Assembly: GCA_958296025.1 (NCBI GenBank)
Contig: OY282430.1
Location: forward strand, 3,338,477-3,402,476
Direction: 5' to 3'
Source of the DNA: an uncultured Pseudomonadales bacterium
GTDB lineage: Bacteria > Pseudomonadota > Gammaproteobacteria > Pseudomonadales > Azotimanducaceae
Length of the DNA: 64,000 nucleotides
Shown here: in pieces, positions 51,489 to 62,300 of the stretch
How the letters are laid out: each line of letters opens with the position of its first letter
How positions within the stretch are numbered: the stretch's first letter is position 1
Translations under genes and position numbers: made by a program
The notes under the pieces: generated by a model
Databases searched by the model: none
The model's input: only the letters and a program-made list of their open reading frames with translations
Told to the model about the DNA's origin: nothing

Positions 51489-52786
51489 AAAAGCCGATGA
51501 AAGCCGCCCACCAAGAGCAGGAGCACACCGGCTCCTATTACGCCGCCACAGTCAATGAAGCCACCGACTACCCGCCCTTGCAGGGCGACTGCTCGGCGGA
51601 CGTCTGCGTGGTCGGCGCCGGGTTCACCGGCATCGCCACGGCGCTGACCTTGGCGGAGCGCGGCTACGCCGTGGCGGTCGTGGAAGCCAATCGGGTCGGC
51701 TGGGGGGCGTCGGGCAGAAACGGCGGACAACTCATCAGCGGCATCAACGGGCTGGCCAAGATCAAGAAGAAGTACGGCGAGGGCATCGCCGACCTGCTCT
51801 GGCGTCTGAAATGGCGCGGTCACGACATCATCCACGAACGGGTTGCGCAGTACGCCATCGCCTGCGACCTGAAGGGCGGCTTTGCGGAAGTGGCCGTGAA
51901 GCCCCGGCAGTTGGCCTACCTCGAGGAAACCGCCGCGGAAATGGAGCGCCGCCAATTTCCCCACCAATATGAGGTGTGGGACCGGGAGCAAACCCGCGCC
52001 ATGCTAGGCACGGACGCCTATGTCGGTGGCCTCGTCTGTTTCCGGGACGGCCACCTGCATCCGCTGAACCTCTGCATTGGCGAAGCGCGGGCGGCGCAGG
52101 CGCAAGGCGTGCGGATATTCGAGCAGTCTCCGGTCACGGGCATTGAGCACGGCGCCCGTCCCAAGGTGAAGACGGCAACGGGCCGTGTGCAGGCCGATGC
52201 GGTGGTGCTGGCCGGCAACGCCTACCACCGGCTGGAGGCGAAGCACCTGAATGGTTTGGTGTTCCCGGCCGGCAGCTACATCATCGGCACGGAGCCCCTT
52301 GCCGCAGCGCTGGTGAATGAAATCAACCCCCTCGACGTCGCCGTCTGCGACCTGAACAAGATCGTTGACTACTACCGCCTGTCCGCCGACAAGCGCCTGT
52401 TGTTCGGCGGCACCTGCAAATATTCCGGGCGGCACCCCGCCGACATCAAAAGGTACATCCTGCCCAAGATGCTGAAGATCTATCCGCAGTTGCAAGGGGT
52501 GCGCATCGACTACGAGTGGGGCGGCAAGTACGGCATCGTGCTGAACCGCATCCCAGCCGTGGGCCGCATCAACGGGAACGTCTATTACAGCCAAGGCTAT
52601 TCCGGCCACGGCGTCAACGCCACCCACATCATGGGGGAGCTTCTGGCGGACGCCATCGGCGGCACTCTGGAGAAGTTCGACCTGTTCGCCAACATGAAGC
52701 GTTTGCGCATTCCGGGTTCCCAATGGATGGGCAACTCGATCATCGTCTTGGCGCTGCTGTACTACCGCTTGAGGGACATGCTCTGA
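51485..52786 (+). CDS. FAD-dependent amine oxidoreductase (PuuB-like)
   Basis: 433 residues from the ATG at 51485, overlapping the preceding stop. DAO-fold flavoenzyme: VCVVGAGFTGIATALTLAER and VAVVEANRVGWGASGRNGGQ at the N-terminus, and a C-terminal YYSQGYSGHGVNATHIMGEL. The GRNGGQ segment and overall layout match gamma-glutamylputrescine oxidase and related amine oxidases, which release an aldehyde, NH3 and H2O2. The end overlaps the ABC transporter gene by 25 bp in opposite orientation. Substrate inferred only from family. Confidence 0.85.
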   Translation: MKKPMKAAHQEQEHTGSYYAATVNEATDYPPLQGDCSADVCVVGAGFTGIATALTLAERGYAVAVVEANRVGWGASGRNGGQLISGINGLAKIKKKYGEGIADLLWRLKWRGHDIIHERVAQYAIACDLKGGFAEVAVKPRQLAYLEETAAEMERRQFPHQYEVWDREQTRAMLGTDAYVGGLVCFRDGHLHPLNLCIGEARAAQAQGVRIFEQSPVTGIEHGARPKVKTATGRVQADAVVLAGNAYHRLEAKHLNGLVFPAGSYIIGTEPLAAALVNEINPLDVAVCDLNKIVDYYRLSADKRLLFGGTCKYSGRHPADIKRYILPKMLKIYPQLQGVRIDYEWGGKYGIVLNRIPAVGRINGNVYYSQGYSGHGVNATHIMGELLADAIGGTLEKFDLFANMKRLRIPGSQWMGNSIIVLALLYYRLRDML

Positions 52787-54867
52787 TCCATTGCCGTGAC
52801 GCCTCCGTTTTCCACCAAGTAGGCTTGATCGGCCAAGGCGGCCAACTCCGGGTCATGGGTGGCGACCACGCGGGTGCAGTCCAGCCCGACGACGACTTGG
52901 TGGATTCTGCCCTTGGTGGCCGGGTCCAGGTGGGCGGTGCCTTCGTCCAAGAACAGGAAGGCCGGGTTGCGATACAGGGCGCGGGCCAGCAGGATGCGCT
53001 GCATCTGGCCGCCAGACAGGACCGAGCCCATGTCTCCGACCAGGGTTTCAAAGCCCATCGGCAGGCTGGCGATGAGGTCATCCACGGCAGCCAGCCGGCA
53101 GACTTCGGCTAGCCTCTCAAAGTCGATGTTGCTGTCGAACAGAGAGATGTTGGCGGCGAGGCTGCCGGCGAACAGGGCGTCATCCTGCAACACGCAACCA
53201 GTGGACAGCCGGTAGCGCTGCCGCCACTCCCCGTCAATGATGCGGCCGGCGACCTGCGCCTCTCCGGTGGTTGGCGTCGTCTGGCCGAGCAGCATTTTCA
53301 GCAGGGTGGTCTTGCCGCCGCCGGAAGGCCCGATGATGGAGACGAATGCGCCCTTCGGGATGTTCAGCTTGATGTCTTGCAGCACCCAAGGCTCTCGCTC
53401 CCCATAACGGAACCCGACGCCCGACAGCCGCAACGCCCCCACGATCGGTTCCGCCGACGGCGGTTTGGTGGAAAGTTCCGGCACGGCTGAGTAGGGGTCC
53501 GACAGGCGCTCCAAATGCACCCGCAGCAGGCGCAGCTCCAAGGCTTGCGCCACCAAGTCCCCGAAGCGGCCGGTGAAGCTGTCCTTGTAGCTGAGGAAGG
53601 CGAACAGCATACCGATGGAAAGCTCCCCGGCCAGAATGTGCCGGGCGCCCAAGTAGATGACGGCGATGGTCTCGACGCCAAAGATCAGGGTGCGAACGCC
53701 ATCGCCGATCAGGAACAGCTTGGCCAGCCGGATGCCGGCGTTCAAGGTCAGGGCTTGGTGGTTTTGCCAAAGCTCCATGCGCCCCCGCTCCTGGCTGTAG
53801 GCGCGCACCGCCGGCATGGAGCGCATGGACTCCAGGAAGCTGGTTTCGGCCTTGGCCCCGGCGTGGATTTCGTCCATGGAAGTGCGCATCAGGGAGGGCA
53901 TTTGCGCCAACCGGCAGAGGATGTAGAGGACGCAGGCACCGAGCACGATGGCCGCTAGGGAGGCGTCGTAACCCAGCATCATGGCCAGCATGGCCAAGGC
54001 CATGAGGCCATCGACGCAAACCGTGACCAAACCCTGAGTGAGGGCGTCCTTGACCGGCCCGAGGGAACCGAAGCGGGAGGTGAGGTCCCCCAAATGCCGC
54101 TTCTCAAACCACTCCAACGGCAGGCGCAGCATGTGCGCGAAGAGGTTGCGGGCGAACTCAAAGGCGACTAGGTGCGTCAAGCGCACGATCAGCCAGCCGC
54201 GAAACATCTGCGCCGCCAGCCGAATGGCCAGTACGCAGAGGAAGCCCAAGGCCAACAGGGTGATGAGTTCCCCATCGGCGAAGGCCACCCCTTCGTCGAT
54301 GACCCATTGCACCTGCAAGGGGGCGGCAACCAAGGTGATCTGCAGCAACAGGGAGAGGACGAAGATCTGAACGAGGTTCACGTTCAGCCCTTGTGCGCCG
54401 CGCCAAAGATCCCAGATGCGCAGCCGAGGGGCTGGCGCCTTCAGTTGAAAGCCGGGGGCCGGCTTCAGTTCCAAGGCGATTCCAGTGAAGTGCTTGGACA
54501 CCTCCCGCATGGACAGCTTGCGCCGGCCGAGGGCCGGATCGTGGATCCACACATGCCTGACGCCTGCCTTCGTGAGCACCACGAAGTGATTGAGGTCCCA
54601 GTGCAGAACGGCCGGGGTCGCCAACTCCCGCAGATGCTTAAGCTCCAGGCGCAGACCCCGAGTCTTGAAGCCCTCGGCCTCGGCGATGGCGGCCAAGTCG
54701 TTAAGGTTGGCCCCGCGGCTGCTGGCCAGACCGCGGCTGCGCAACTCCGCCAAGTCCAGGTGGCGGCCGTGGCGGGCGGAGATCATGGCGATGCTGACTA
54801 GGCCGCATTCATGGGCCTCCGCCTGCAGCAGCACGGGCGTCCTGCGCCGCCAGTTGACGTCCAGCAT
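52762..54867 (-). CDS. Bacteriocin-type C39 peptidase-ABC exporter
   Basis: 701 residues. The N-terminal C39 peptidase (1-130) has the catalytic Cys in EAHECGLVSIAMI (about residue 21), His in LHWDLNHFVVL and Asp in WIHDPALGRR. A membrane domain of six segments follows (about 165-440), then an ABC ATPase with Walker A GPSGGGKTTLLKM, signature LSGGQMQRILLARAL and Walker B FLFLDEGTAHLD. Such CvaB/LagD-type proteins cleave double-glycine leaders and export the peptide. The likely client in the window is the peptide at 823-1038. Its adaptor gene precedes it on the same strand. An outer-membrane channel gene is not visible. Confidence 0.93.
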   Translation of the reverse strand: MLDVNWRRRTPVLLQAEAHECGLVSIAMISARHGRHLDLAELRSRGLASSRGANLNDLAAIAEAEGFKTRGLRLELKHLRELATPAVLHWDLNHFVVLTKAGVRHVWIHDPALGRRKLSMREVSKHFTGIALELKPAPGFQLKAPAPRLRIWDLWRGAQGLNVNLVQIFVLSLLLQITLVAAPLQVQWVIDEGVAFADGELITLLALGFLCVLAIRLAAQMFRGWLIVRLTHLVAFEFARNLFAHMLRLPLEWFEKRHLGDLTSRFGSLGPVKDALTQGLVTVCVDGLMALAMLAMMLGYDASLAAIVLGACVLYILCRLAQMPSLMRTSMDEIHAGAKAETSFLESMRSMPAVRAYSQERGRMELWQNHQALTLNAGIRLAKLFLIGDGVRTLIFGVETIAVIYLGARHILAGELSIGMLFAFLSYKDSFTGRFGDLVAQALELRLLRVHLERLSDPYSAVPELSTKPPSAEPIVGALRLSGVGFRYGEREPWVLQDIKLNIPKGAFVSIIGPSGGGKTTLLKMLLGQTTPTTGEAQVAGRIIDGEWRQRYRLSTGCVLQDDALFAGSLAANISLFDSNIDFERLAEVCRLAAVDDLIASLPMGFETLVGDMGSVLSGGQMQRILLARALYRNPAFLFLDEGTAHLDPATKGRIHQVVVGLDCTRVVATHDPELAALADQAYLVENGGVTAMDQSMSLKR

Positions 54868-54939
54868 CTACGAACCTTGCCGTTCGGTCGGCCCGGACCT
54901 TCGTACCCTGACCAATCCACGCCTGTTGGTCCGCAACAT
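54868..54939 (-). CDS. 23-codon frame filling the gap between exporter genes
   Basis: It starts with ATG right after the adaptor TAG and ends with TAG right before the exporter ATG, all in one reading frame. The peptide is Arg-rich (RTNRRGLVRVRRSG). It could couple translation, be a short leader peptide, or be chance; no second start signal is evident. Confidence 0.3.
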   Translation of the reverse strand: MLRTNRRGLVRVRRSGPTERQGS

Positions 54940-56166
54940 CTACAGACCTTCCAACGCGGCCAAGAGCGGAGACACCAGCCAGCGCCAAAGGGTGCGGGAC
55001 TTGGTGACCACGAAGGCGTCAACCCGCATGCCGTCGCGGATGGGGAAGCCCTCGGGAAACTTGGAAACCTGCGCCCGCGCCCGGAACACCGGCCCGTTGA
55101 CGACGATCCAACTTTGCAGCTTGTAGGGCTTCTGAGGGGTTTGGCTGAGTTCCCGCACAACTGCGGTACCGATGGGATTGCGACGGCGCTGGCCGCTCAA
55201 GGCCTTGAAGCGCACCGCGTCACCCACCGCCATGTCGGTGGCGGCATCGGCGCTGGCCAGCAGCACCAGATCCGTGGCGCCGGATACCTGAGTCACCGTC
55301 ATCAAGACCTGCTCGGCGGCCACCCGGTCGCCCACGGCGAACTGCACAAAGGTGACGATGCCGTCCTTGGGGGCAACGATGGCGGTCTGCCTTTGTTCGG
55401 CCAAGCGAACCAGTTGCCGGGAGAGGTCCGCCAGCTCCTGGTCTGCGGCCAATCGCTGGGCTTCACGCTCCTGGTCCAAGCGCACCAAGGCCCCCTGCGC
55501 CTGGACGATCTGCCGTTCAACGGCAGCCAGGGCGCGGCGCGTTCGGCTTGCGGCTTGGGCGGCCGCCAAGGTTCCCTGCCGCTCCCGTTCGTAGGCGGAG
55601 CTGGCCACCAAGCCCTGCGCGGCCAGCTTGGCCATGCGCACTTCAGCCGTGCGCAGTAGGGTGCGCTGCTCTTGGGCCAGCCGTTGCTCGTCTAGAAGCG
55701 CCGCCTGCTCCTCGCCTAGATGATTCAGCTGGCGGCGGACGGAGCGGGCCTCCGAGTGCAGTTTCTCGGCATCCGCCAACGTCCGTCGCCGCAGCCGTTG
55801 CTGGGACGCCTTGAGATAGCCCACCTCCTGAACGTACACCCGCCCGCCGTGCTCGCTGTAGCGGTCATGGTTCAGCAGGGCCAAGACTTGGCCGGCCTGC
55901 ACCTGATCCTCATCCCGCACATGCAGCGCCGCCACCCGCCCGGCGGCCGGCGCCGTGACTTCGGCGATGCCGCCGTGCGGCTCCAGATAGCCGCTGATGC
56001 GCACCTTGCGGGCGTACTCCAAGCTCAGCACGGCAGCCAGGCCAGCCAACGCGAGCAGCACTAGGCCCAGGCTAGCCCAGCCTAAGACGGGGGAGCGGGA
56101 GACGATGACCCGCCCCCAGCGGGGGGCGGTGCGTTCAGCCAGAACCTCGGAACGGAACAGGGACAA
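54940..56166 (-). CDS. HlyD/CvaA-type membrane fusion protein
   Basis: 408 residues, apparently from a TTG at 56166; no ATG lies nearby upstream. One membrane segment (about 30-49, LGLVLLALAGLAAVLSL), a lipoyl-like domain split around a long coiled coil (about 120-245) and a beta-barrel end. AGRVAALHVRDEDQVQAGQVLALLN and IVAPKDGIVTFVQFAVGDRV are the two halves of the biotinyl-lipoyl domain. It bridges the inner-membrane exporter to a TolC-type channel. It is transcribed before the exporter. Confidence 0.88.
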   Translation of the reverse strand: MSLFRSEVLAERTAPRWGRVIVSRSPVLGWASLGLVLLALAGLAAVLSLEYARKVRISGYLEPHGGIAEVTAPAAGRVAALHVRDEDQVQAGQVLALLNHDRYSEHGGRVYVQEVGYLKASQQRLRRRTLADAEKLHSEARSVRRQLNHLGEEQAALLDEQRLAQEQRTLLRTAEVRMAKLAAQGLVASSAYERERQGTLAAAQAASRTRRALAAVERQIVQAQGALVRLDQEREAQRLAADQELADLSRQLVRLAEQRQTAIVAPKDGIVTFVQFAVGDRVAAEQVLMTVTQVSGATDLVLLASADAATDMAVGDAVRFKALSGQRRRNPIGTAVVRELSQTPQKPYKLQSWIVVNGPVFRARAQVSKFPEGFPIRDGMRVDAFVVTKSRTLWRWLVSPLLAALEGL

Positions 56167-56298
56167 TTGGAGTGCCTGCGTCTTTGCGGGGCACCCATGT
56201 TGCAGCCCGAGGCCACCGAAAAACTATGGCGAATCAGCCTATTTCTTGTGCGATATCGGCCCGCTGTCTTTGTCGGATTTGCGCCGGTTCGCTGTGCG

Positions 56299-57024
56299 TC
56301 ATTGGCTCGATATGTGCGCCAGGATTTCGCCGATTCGCTGTGCGTTTTTGCCCAAATCGCCCTGCCCCACCCTGGACACGCTGCGCACATCGACCACGGA
56401 ACCCTGGTCGGTGGGGCGTACGCGCACCGCCACGTCGTCCTTGAAGCCGAACCAAAAGGTGGTGTCGGTGGCCTCGATCAGGCCGCTGTCCGGGTGCTCG
56501 GCGACGATCTCCATCCCCAAGTCCTCAAGGGCGGCCCGGGCCTTGGCGAGGGCGTTTTCCGGCGTCGCCAGCGAGGCCAGGGGCTGGACCCAGGGATAGA
56601 ACTGCCGATGCAGGGGGGCCAGCTTTTCCGAGTCGAAGTCCAAGGGGTTGGCCCCGTCGCCGCGCCGGGGAACGATGGCGATGAACGGCGGCGGGTCCGC
56701 CACGTCCGTGGAGATGTTGTGGATGGGCGGCACCGAGCTGGCTTGGTAAAACAGCAAGCCAGCGTAGGCCACCACCAAGAAGCTGACGGTTAAGCCCAAC
56801 GCCGAGGCGCGCAGATCCCCGGTCAATGCGCGATGGCCGGCGACGATCGTCGCGGCCAGCCCGCCGGCTACGCCAACCACCGACAAGGCGCTGCCGATGG
56901 TCATCATCAGCATCCCGCCGCTGAAGGGCCAGAGCCCAAAACGGGACCCCAGGGCACCGACGGGCAGCAGCGCCGCCGCCCCCACTGCGCCGAGCAAAAC
57001 CCACCGTGACCACCAAGTTGTCAT
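56299..57024 (-). CDS. DUF1499 membrane protein
   Basis: 241 residues from an ATG at 57024 with an AAGGAAG site. Three membrane segments (about 10-28, 35-58, 68-90) precede a C-terminal DUF1499 domain (LEDLGMEIVAEHPDSGLIEA, then TTFWFGFKDDVAVRVRP, VVDVRSVSRVGQGDLGKNA). No biochemical function is known for the domain. The open frame extends to 57417, but the extra part lacks coding character. Confidence 0.75.
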   Translation of the reverse strand: MTTWWSRWVLLGAVGAAALLPVGALGSRFGLWPFSGGMLMMTIGSALSVVGVAGGLAATIVAGHRALTGDLRASALGLTVSFLVVAYAGLLFYQASSVPPIHNISTDVADPPPFIAIVPRRGDGANPLDFDSEKLAPLHRQFYPWVQPLASLATPENALAKARAALEDLGMEIVAEHPDSGLIEATDTTFWFGFKDDVAVRVRPTDQGSVVDVRSVSRVGQGDLGKNAQRIGEILAHISSQ

Positions 57025-57407
57025 AAACGCCTTCCTTTGCATGAAAAGCCATGCAGGTTGTGAATAAGGCCCGTTCCCTGGCAAGGCGGCACCCTGAGTG
57101 CGCGTGGCGGGGAAAGGGAAGGCATGTGTAATACGCGCACGGCCGACCGATTTGTCCGCAAGAAAACAGCGAAAGGGCCGCCGCCGATGTGGGTTTGCAG
57201 AAGGTTTATCGCTCTCCCGCTCATGGCGCCACCTTAGCACGGAACCCAGGCGCTTGGGCAAAGCCCGGCAAGACCTGTTTCCGGCGCATTGACCGAGCTG
57301 GATCGCCAACGCTGCGGCATCGGTTATAGTGCGCCACCCATCGGCCTGCGACAGTCCCGATCGGTTGTTCCGCCGGCCGCAACGCATCCATAGGGAGGAG
57401 ACCACAG

Positions 57408-58769
57408 GTGCCGGCAAAGTCTATGGAGGAACTGGTTTCCCTGTGCAAGCGCCGCGGCTTCATCTTCCAATCGAGCGAGATCTACGGCGGCCTACAGGGT
57501 CTTTACGACTACGGGCCCTTGGGCGTGGAGCTCAAGCGCAACCTCAAGGCCGCTTGGTGGCGGGCGATGGTCCACGAGCGCGACGACGTGGAGGGACTGG
57601 ACGCCGCCCTGCTAACCCACCACCAAGTGCTGCGTCACTCCGGCCATGAGGACACCTTCTCCGACCCGCTGGTGGATTGCCGTCGCTGCCGGAGCCGTTG
57701 GCGGGCGGATCAGATCGGCGGCGCCTGTCCCGCCTGCGGCGCCAAGGAGTTGACCGAACCTCGGCCGTTCAACCTGATGTTCAAGACCACCGTGGGGCCG
57801 GTGGAGGACGGAGCATCCTTCGCCTATTTGCGCCCGGAAACCGCCCAAGGCATCTTCACCAACTTCAAGAACGTGCTGGACGCCACTTCCCGGCGCCTGC
57901 CCTTCGGCATCGCCCAGATGGGCAAGGCGTTCCGCAACGAGATCACGCCGCGCAACTTCATCTTCCGCACCAGGGAGTTCGAGCAGATGGAGCTGGAATT
58001 CTTCGTGGCGCCGGGTGAGGACGAGGCCTGGCATCGCCACTGGCTGGAAAGCCGATTGGAATGGTGGGCGGCCCAAGGCGTGCCTCGGCAGGCGCTGCGG
58101 GTTTACGAGGTGCCGCCGGAGGAATTGGCCCACTACTCCAAGGCCACCTACGACCTGATGTACCGCTTCCCGCACGGCGTGGAGGAGCTCGAAGGCATCG
58201 CCAACCGCACGGATTTCGACTTGGGCGCCCACTCCAAGGACGCCGCCGATCTCAACCTCAGCGCTCAAGTGGAGGAAAACCAGGACTCCACGGCAAGGTT
58301 GGCCCTGCGCGACGAGGCTTCCGGCGAATGGCGGGTGCCCTATGTGATCGAGCCGTCCGCCGGCGTGGACCGGGGGGTGCTGGCCGTCATGAACGAGGCC
58401 TATGCCGTGCAGGAGTTGGACAGCGGCGCGACGCGCACCCTGCTGCGGCTGAAGCCTCATTTGGCGCCCATCAAGGTGGCCGTGCTGCCGCTGAAGCGCA
58501 ACCACGAGAACATCGTCGCCAACGCCCGGCGCATCAAGCGGGACTTGCAGGCTCTAGGCCTAGGCCGCGTGTTCTACGAACACACCGGCAACATCGGCAA
58601 GGGCTACCGCCGCCACGACGAAGTGGGCACGCCCATGTGCGTGACTGTGGATTTCCAAACCATCGACGACGACAGCGTCACCGTGCGCGAGCGGGACAGC
58701 ATGGCGCAGGTCAGGGTGCCGAGTGCGGCACTCGGAGATTTCGTGAAGGAACGGCTGGCCACAGGCTGA
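57408..58769 (+). CDS. glyS: Glycyl-tRNA synthetase, alpha2 (single-chain) type
   Basis: 453 residues, GTG start with a strong GGAGGAG site. Class II motifs: [11 protein letters not shown] (motif 1 region), [20 protein letters not shown] (motif 2), and [10 protein letters not shown] (motif 3 Arg region); a CRRC...CPAC zinc-ribbon near residue 85. The [11 protein letters not shown] and RPETAQGIF segments are those of the dimeric enzyme of archaea, eukaryotes and some bacteria. It charges tRNA-Gly with glycine. Most gammaproteobacteria instead use the alpha2beta2 glyQ/glyS enzyme. Confidence 0.94.
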   Translation: MPAKSMEELVSLCKRRGFIFQSSEIYGGLQGLYDYGPLGVELKRNLKAAWWRAMVHERDDVEGLDAALLTHHQVLRHSGHEDTFSDPLVDCRRCRSRWRADQIGGACPACGAKELTEPRPFNLMFKTTVGPVEDGASFAYLRPETAQGIFTNFKNVLDATSRRLPFGIAQMGKAFRNEITPRNFIFRTREFEQMELEFFVAPGEDEAWHRHWLESRLEWWAAQGVPRQALRVYEVPPEELAHYSKATYDLMYRFPHGVEELEGIANRTDFDLGAHSKDAADLNLSAQVEENQDSTARLALRDEASGEWRVPYVIEPSAGVDRGVLAVMNEAYAVQELDSGATRTLLRLKPHLAPIKVAVLPLKRNHENIVANARRIKRDLQALGLGRVFYEHTGNIGKGYRRHDEVGTPMCVTVDFQTIDDDSVTVRERDSMAQVRVPSAALGDFVKERLATG

Positions 58770-58870
58770 ACCCCCGAAAATTGCCGACCGTTGAATCAGG
58801 CCGTTTTCCTACAAAAAAACTAGAGATCGCCACTTGGATTGAGTGGAGCCATGGCCAACCGTAATGGGCC

Positions 58871-59107
58871 ATGAGCGTCAGGAACATCAACGTCAAGATC
58901 GATGAACGGGTCTTCCGCCTCGTCCGCAGCTACGCCGAGCGGCGCGGCGTCACCGTCCCCGACCTGATTGAGGGCTTCCTAACCGCCCTTGCGGACCCTG
59001 AACAACGCGCCCTAGCCGCTCGCGCCCAAATCCTTGCCCTTAACACCAACCGCCCGGTCCCCATAGACCCACCGCGCCATCCGGGTGAAGATGATGAAGG
59101 AAGCTGA
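58871..59107 (+). CDS. Ribbon-helix-helix antitoxin-like protein (orphan)
   Basis: 78 residues. NINVKIDERVFRLVRSYAER, then GVTVPDLIEGFLTAL is the beta-strand plus two-helix pattern of CopG/Arc-type ribbon-helix-helix proteins, common as antitoxins. No toxin gene follows; the next 230 bp up to smc has no frame with PIN or other toxin motifs. Probably an orphan regulator. Confidence 0.6.
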   Translation: MSVRNINVKIDERVFRLVRSYAERRGVTVPDLIEGFLTALADPEQRALAARAQILALNTNRPVPIDPPRHPGEDDEGS

Positions 59108-59340
59108 AATGGCTCAGTGCTGACCGACCGCCAAACCGCCAAGCCGCTGCCGCCGACTTTGATGATAGGGGTGGCATTTTTCGGTTTTGGTGGGTTACAC
59201 TAGCGATCCAATGAGCGGCACGGCTTGTCGCTCCTTGGGCTTGCGGCAGCGCAATGGCAACTTGGGTTGCTTGGGCGTGGTGGTTGCAAGGTGGTGTTGT
59301 CGAATGCGCCGGCCTCGGTGGTCCGCGCTTGCTGAACGCG

Positions 59341-62300
59341 ATGCGCCTAAAGCAGATCAAGCTGGCGGGTTTCAAGTCCTTTGTCGATCCGACAGTCGTT
59401 CGCTTCCCCGAAAATCGCTGCGCCATCGTCGGCCCCAATGGTTGCGGCAAATCCAACATCGTTGACGCGGTGCGCTGGGTCTTGGGGGAAAGCTCCGCCC
59501 GCCAACTGCGCGCCGAAGCCCTTACCGATGTCATCTTCAACGGCGCCGCCGGTCGCAAGCTGTCCGGCTTGGCCATGGTGGAACTGCTGTTCGACAACTC
59601 CGATGGGCGCATCGGCGGGGCCTACGCCTCCTATTCGGAAATCGCCGTGCGCCGGGAGGTCAGCCGGGATCAACGCTCCACCTACTTCCTGAACGGCGCC
59701 CATTGCCGGCGGCGGGACATCGCCGACATCTTCCTCGGCACCGGCATGGGGCCGCGCAGCTACGCCATCATCGAGCAGGGCATGATCAGCGCCTTGGTGG
59801 AGTCCCGTCCCGAAGAATTGCGGGTCCACCTCGAGGAGGCGGCCGGCATCACCAAGTACAAGGAGCGCCGCCGGGAGACGGAGAACCGCATCAGGCATAC
59901 CGAGGAGAACCTAGCACGGCTGCAGGACATCCGCGACGAATTGGCGCAGCAGTTGGATCGCCTGCAGCGCCAAGCCAAGGCGGCGGAGCGCTACCGCAAG
60001 CTAAAGGCGGAGGAGCAGCAAACCGCCGCCGAGCTGTACGCCATCCGCAGCAGCCGCCTTGCCGACGAACTAGCAACCTTGGAGGCGGCCCTCAGCCGTC
60101 AGCAAGCGACATTGGACAAGCGGCAAGCGGAGCAACGCCGTCTGGAGGCGAACATCGAGGGGCAGCGGGTGCAGCATAGGGACGTGACCGACGCCCAAGA
60201 GCAAACCCAAGATCGCTACTACAAGCTGGGCCTTGCCGTACAGAGGGACGAGGAAGCCATTCAATTCCATCGCAACCGCCTTCGGGAGCTCCGTTCCGAG
60301 TTGGAGGCAGTGGCGCAGCGCACCGAGGAGACCAACCATCAACTCGGCTTGGATGATGCAAGGATTGCGGAGCTTAAGCTCAAGATCGACGCATTGGCCC
60401 CGGCCGTCAAGGAAGCCAAGGCGAATGACGCCCAAGCCACCGCCAACCTAAGCCAGTTGGAGGCCGGCTACCGCGATTGGGAGGCCAAGTGGGAGGCGTT
60501 CAGCCGCCAAACGGCCGCCCACGAAAGGGATGCCGGCCTGCAGGCGGCGCGCGCCAATCACTTGGCCCAAGTGATCGAGCGTTTGCAGGAGCGGCTTGCC
60601 CAACTGCAACGGGACGAACACCCCATGCACGCCGATGGCGGCGATGAGGTGAAGGGCTTGGCCGTGCAGATCGACGGCTTGGAGCAGCGCCGCTACCGGC
60701 TGAATGCGGACCTGGACGCCGGCCTTGCCCAATTGGGCGCCGCCCAAGAAGAGCTCGCCGGCCACGAGGCGGACTTGGACCAAGCCCGCAGCCAAGTGCA
60801 GCGGCTGCGCCATCAGATGGCCCACCTGCAGGCGGCACAGCAATTGGCCTTGGGCCGTTCGGACGCCGGCCGCAAGGCTTGGCTGGAGCAGCGGGGCCTA
60901 GGCAGTGCGCAACGCCTGGGTGAATCCTTGAGCGTAGCTCCCGGTTGGGAACATGCCGTGGAAACGGTGCTAGGCGACTTCGTGCAAGCCGTCAAGGTGG
61001 AGGATTTGGGCGAATACGCGGACCAGGTCGGCGCCTTGGCCGACGGCCGCATGGCGTTGGTGGAGGGCAAGAGCGAGGCCGAAGCCTCTGGCGACCTGCC
61101 CAGCCTCGCCTCCTTGGTGCGGCGTTCCGGGTTCAAGCTCGGCGCCCTGCTGTACGGCGTCTTCGCGGCGGAGTCGGAGGAAGTCGCTTGGGCGCAGCGC
61201 GGCCAACTAAAAGCCGGCGAAAGCATCATCACCCGCAGCGGCCTTTGGCTGGGCCAAGACTGGCTGCGCCATCTACCAAAGATCGACCTTGAGGCCGGCG
61301 TCATCGAACGGGCCCAGGAGCTGGAGACTCTGGAGGGTCGCGTACTGGAGGCCGAGCAGAGCTTGGACGCCCTGCAGCAGGCGGTGGCCGACGGCCGAGA
61401 GCGCATTCGCGCCTTGGAGGTGCAAAGGGAGGAGCTGCGCCGCCAGGTCAGCGAAGCGGACGCCCAAATCGGCGAATTGAAGGCCGACCACGGCGTTCGT
61501 CGCACCCAACTCGAAGAAGCCCAAACCCGGCAAGCGCGGCTTGCGCGGGAGCGGGAGGAGGTTCTGCGCCAACTGCAACAGGAAAACGACCGCTTGGCCG
61601 AGGCCCATGCCTCCCTGCGCACCCTTGAGGCCAGCGCCGCCCAAGATGCGGAGCAACGCGAAGCCCTCACTGCGGTTAGGGAAGGGCTGACCACGGCTAT
61701 GGAGCAGGCACGGCTTAAGGCTCGCGCCGAACACGACAGCTACCATGTCCGCCGCACCGAGCAGCAGGGCCTCGTGTCCGGCCTGCAGGCGGTGCAGGCG
61801 GCACGGCAAAGGCTGATCGCCCAAACGGAGGACTTGCAAGCCAGCCGCAGCCGCGTCAAAGAGAATCAAGCCGCCAGTCGGGAACCCTTGCCGCAGTTGG
61901 AACGCAGCTTGGAGGCCGGCCTGAAGGACAAGATGATCGTGGAGACGGAACTTGGCGAACTGCGGCGGCGCAGCGGCGATCTGGAGGCCAAGGTGCGGGA
62001 ACTGGAGGCCGCTCGGCTGGTGCTGCAGGAAAGCGTGGAGGGCATCCGGGCCGACTTGGAGTCCTTGCGCATCGAACGGGAGGGCTTGCGGGTGCAGCAG
62101 CAGCACTTGGCGGAGCAGGTGGCGGAGTGCGGCTACGAACTGCCGGCCGTTTTGGCCGGCTTACCGGATGAGGCGGCGGAGGACGACTGGGCGAAGAAGC
62201 TCGCCAGCCTGGACCGGCGCCGGCAACGCTTGGGCGCCATCAACTTGGCGGCCATCGACGAATTGGCCGTGCAGTCGGAACGCAAGACCTACTTGGACGC

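Noticed and set aside
59108-59340. A toxin gene after the ribbon-helix-helix protein
   Set aside because: No frame with PIN, RelE or other toxin features in the gap before smc.
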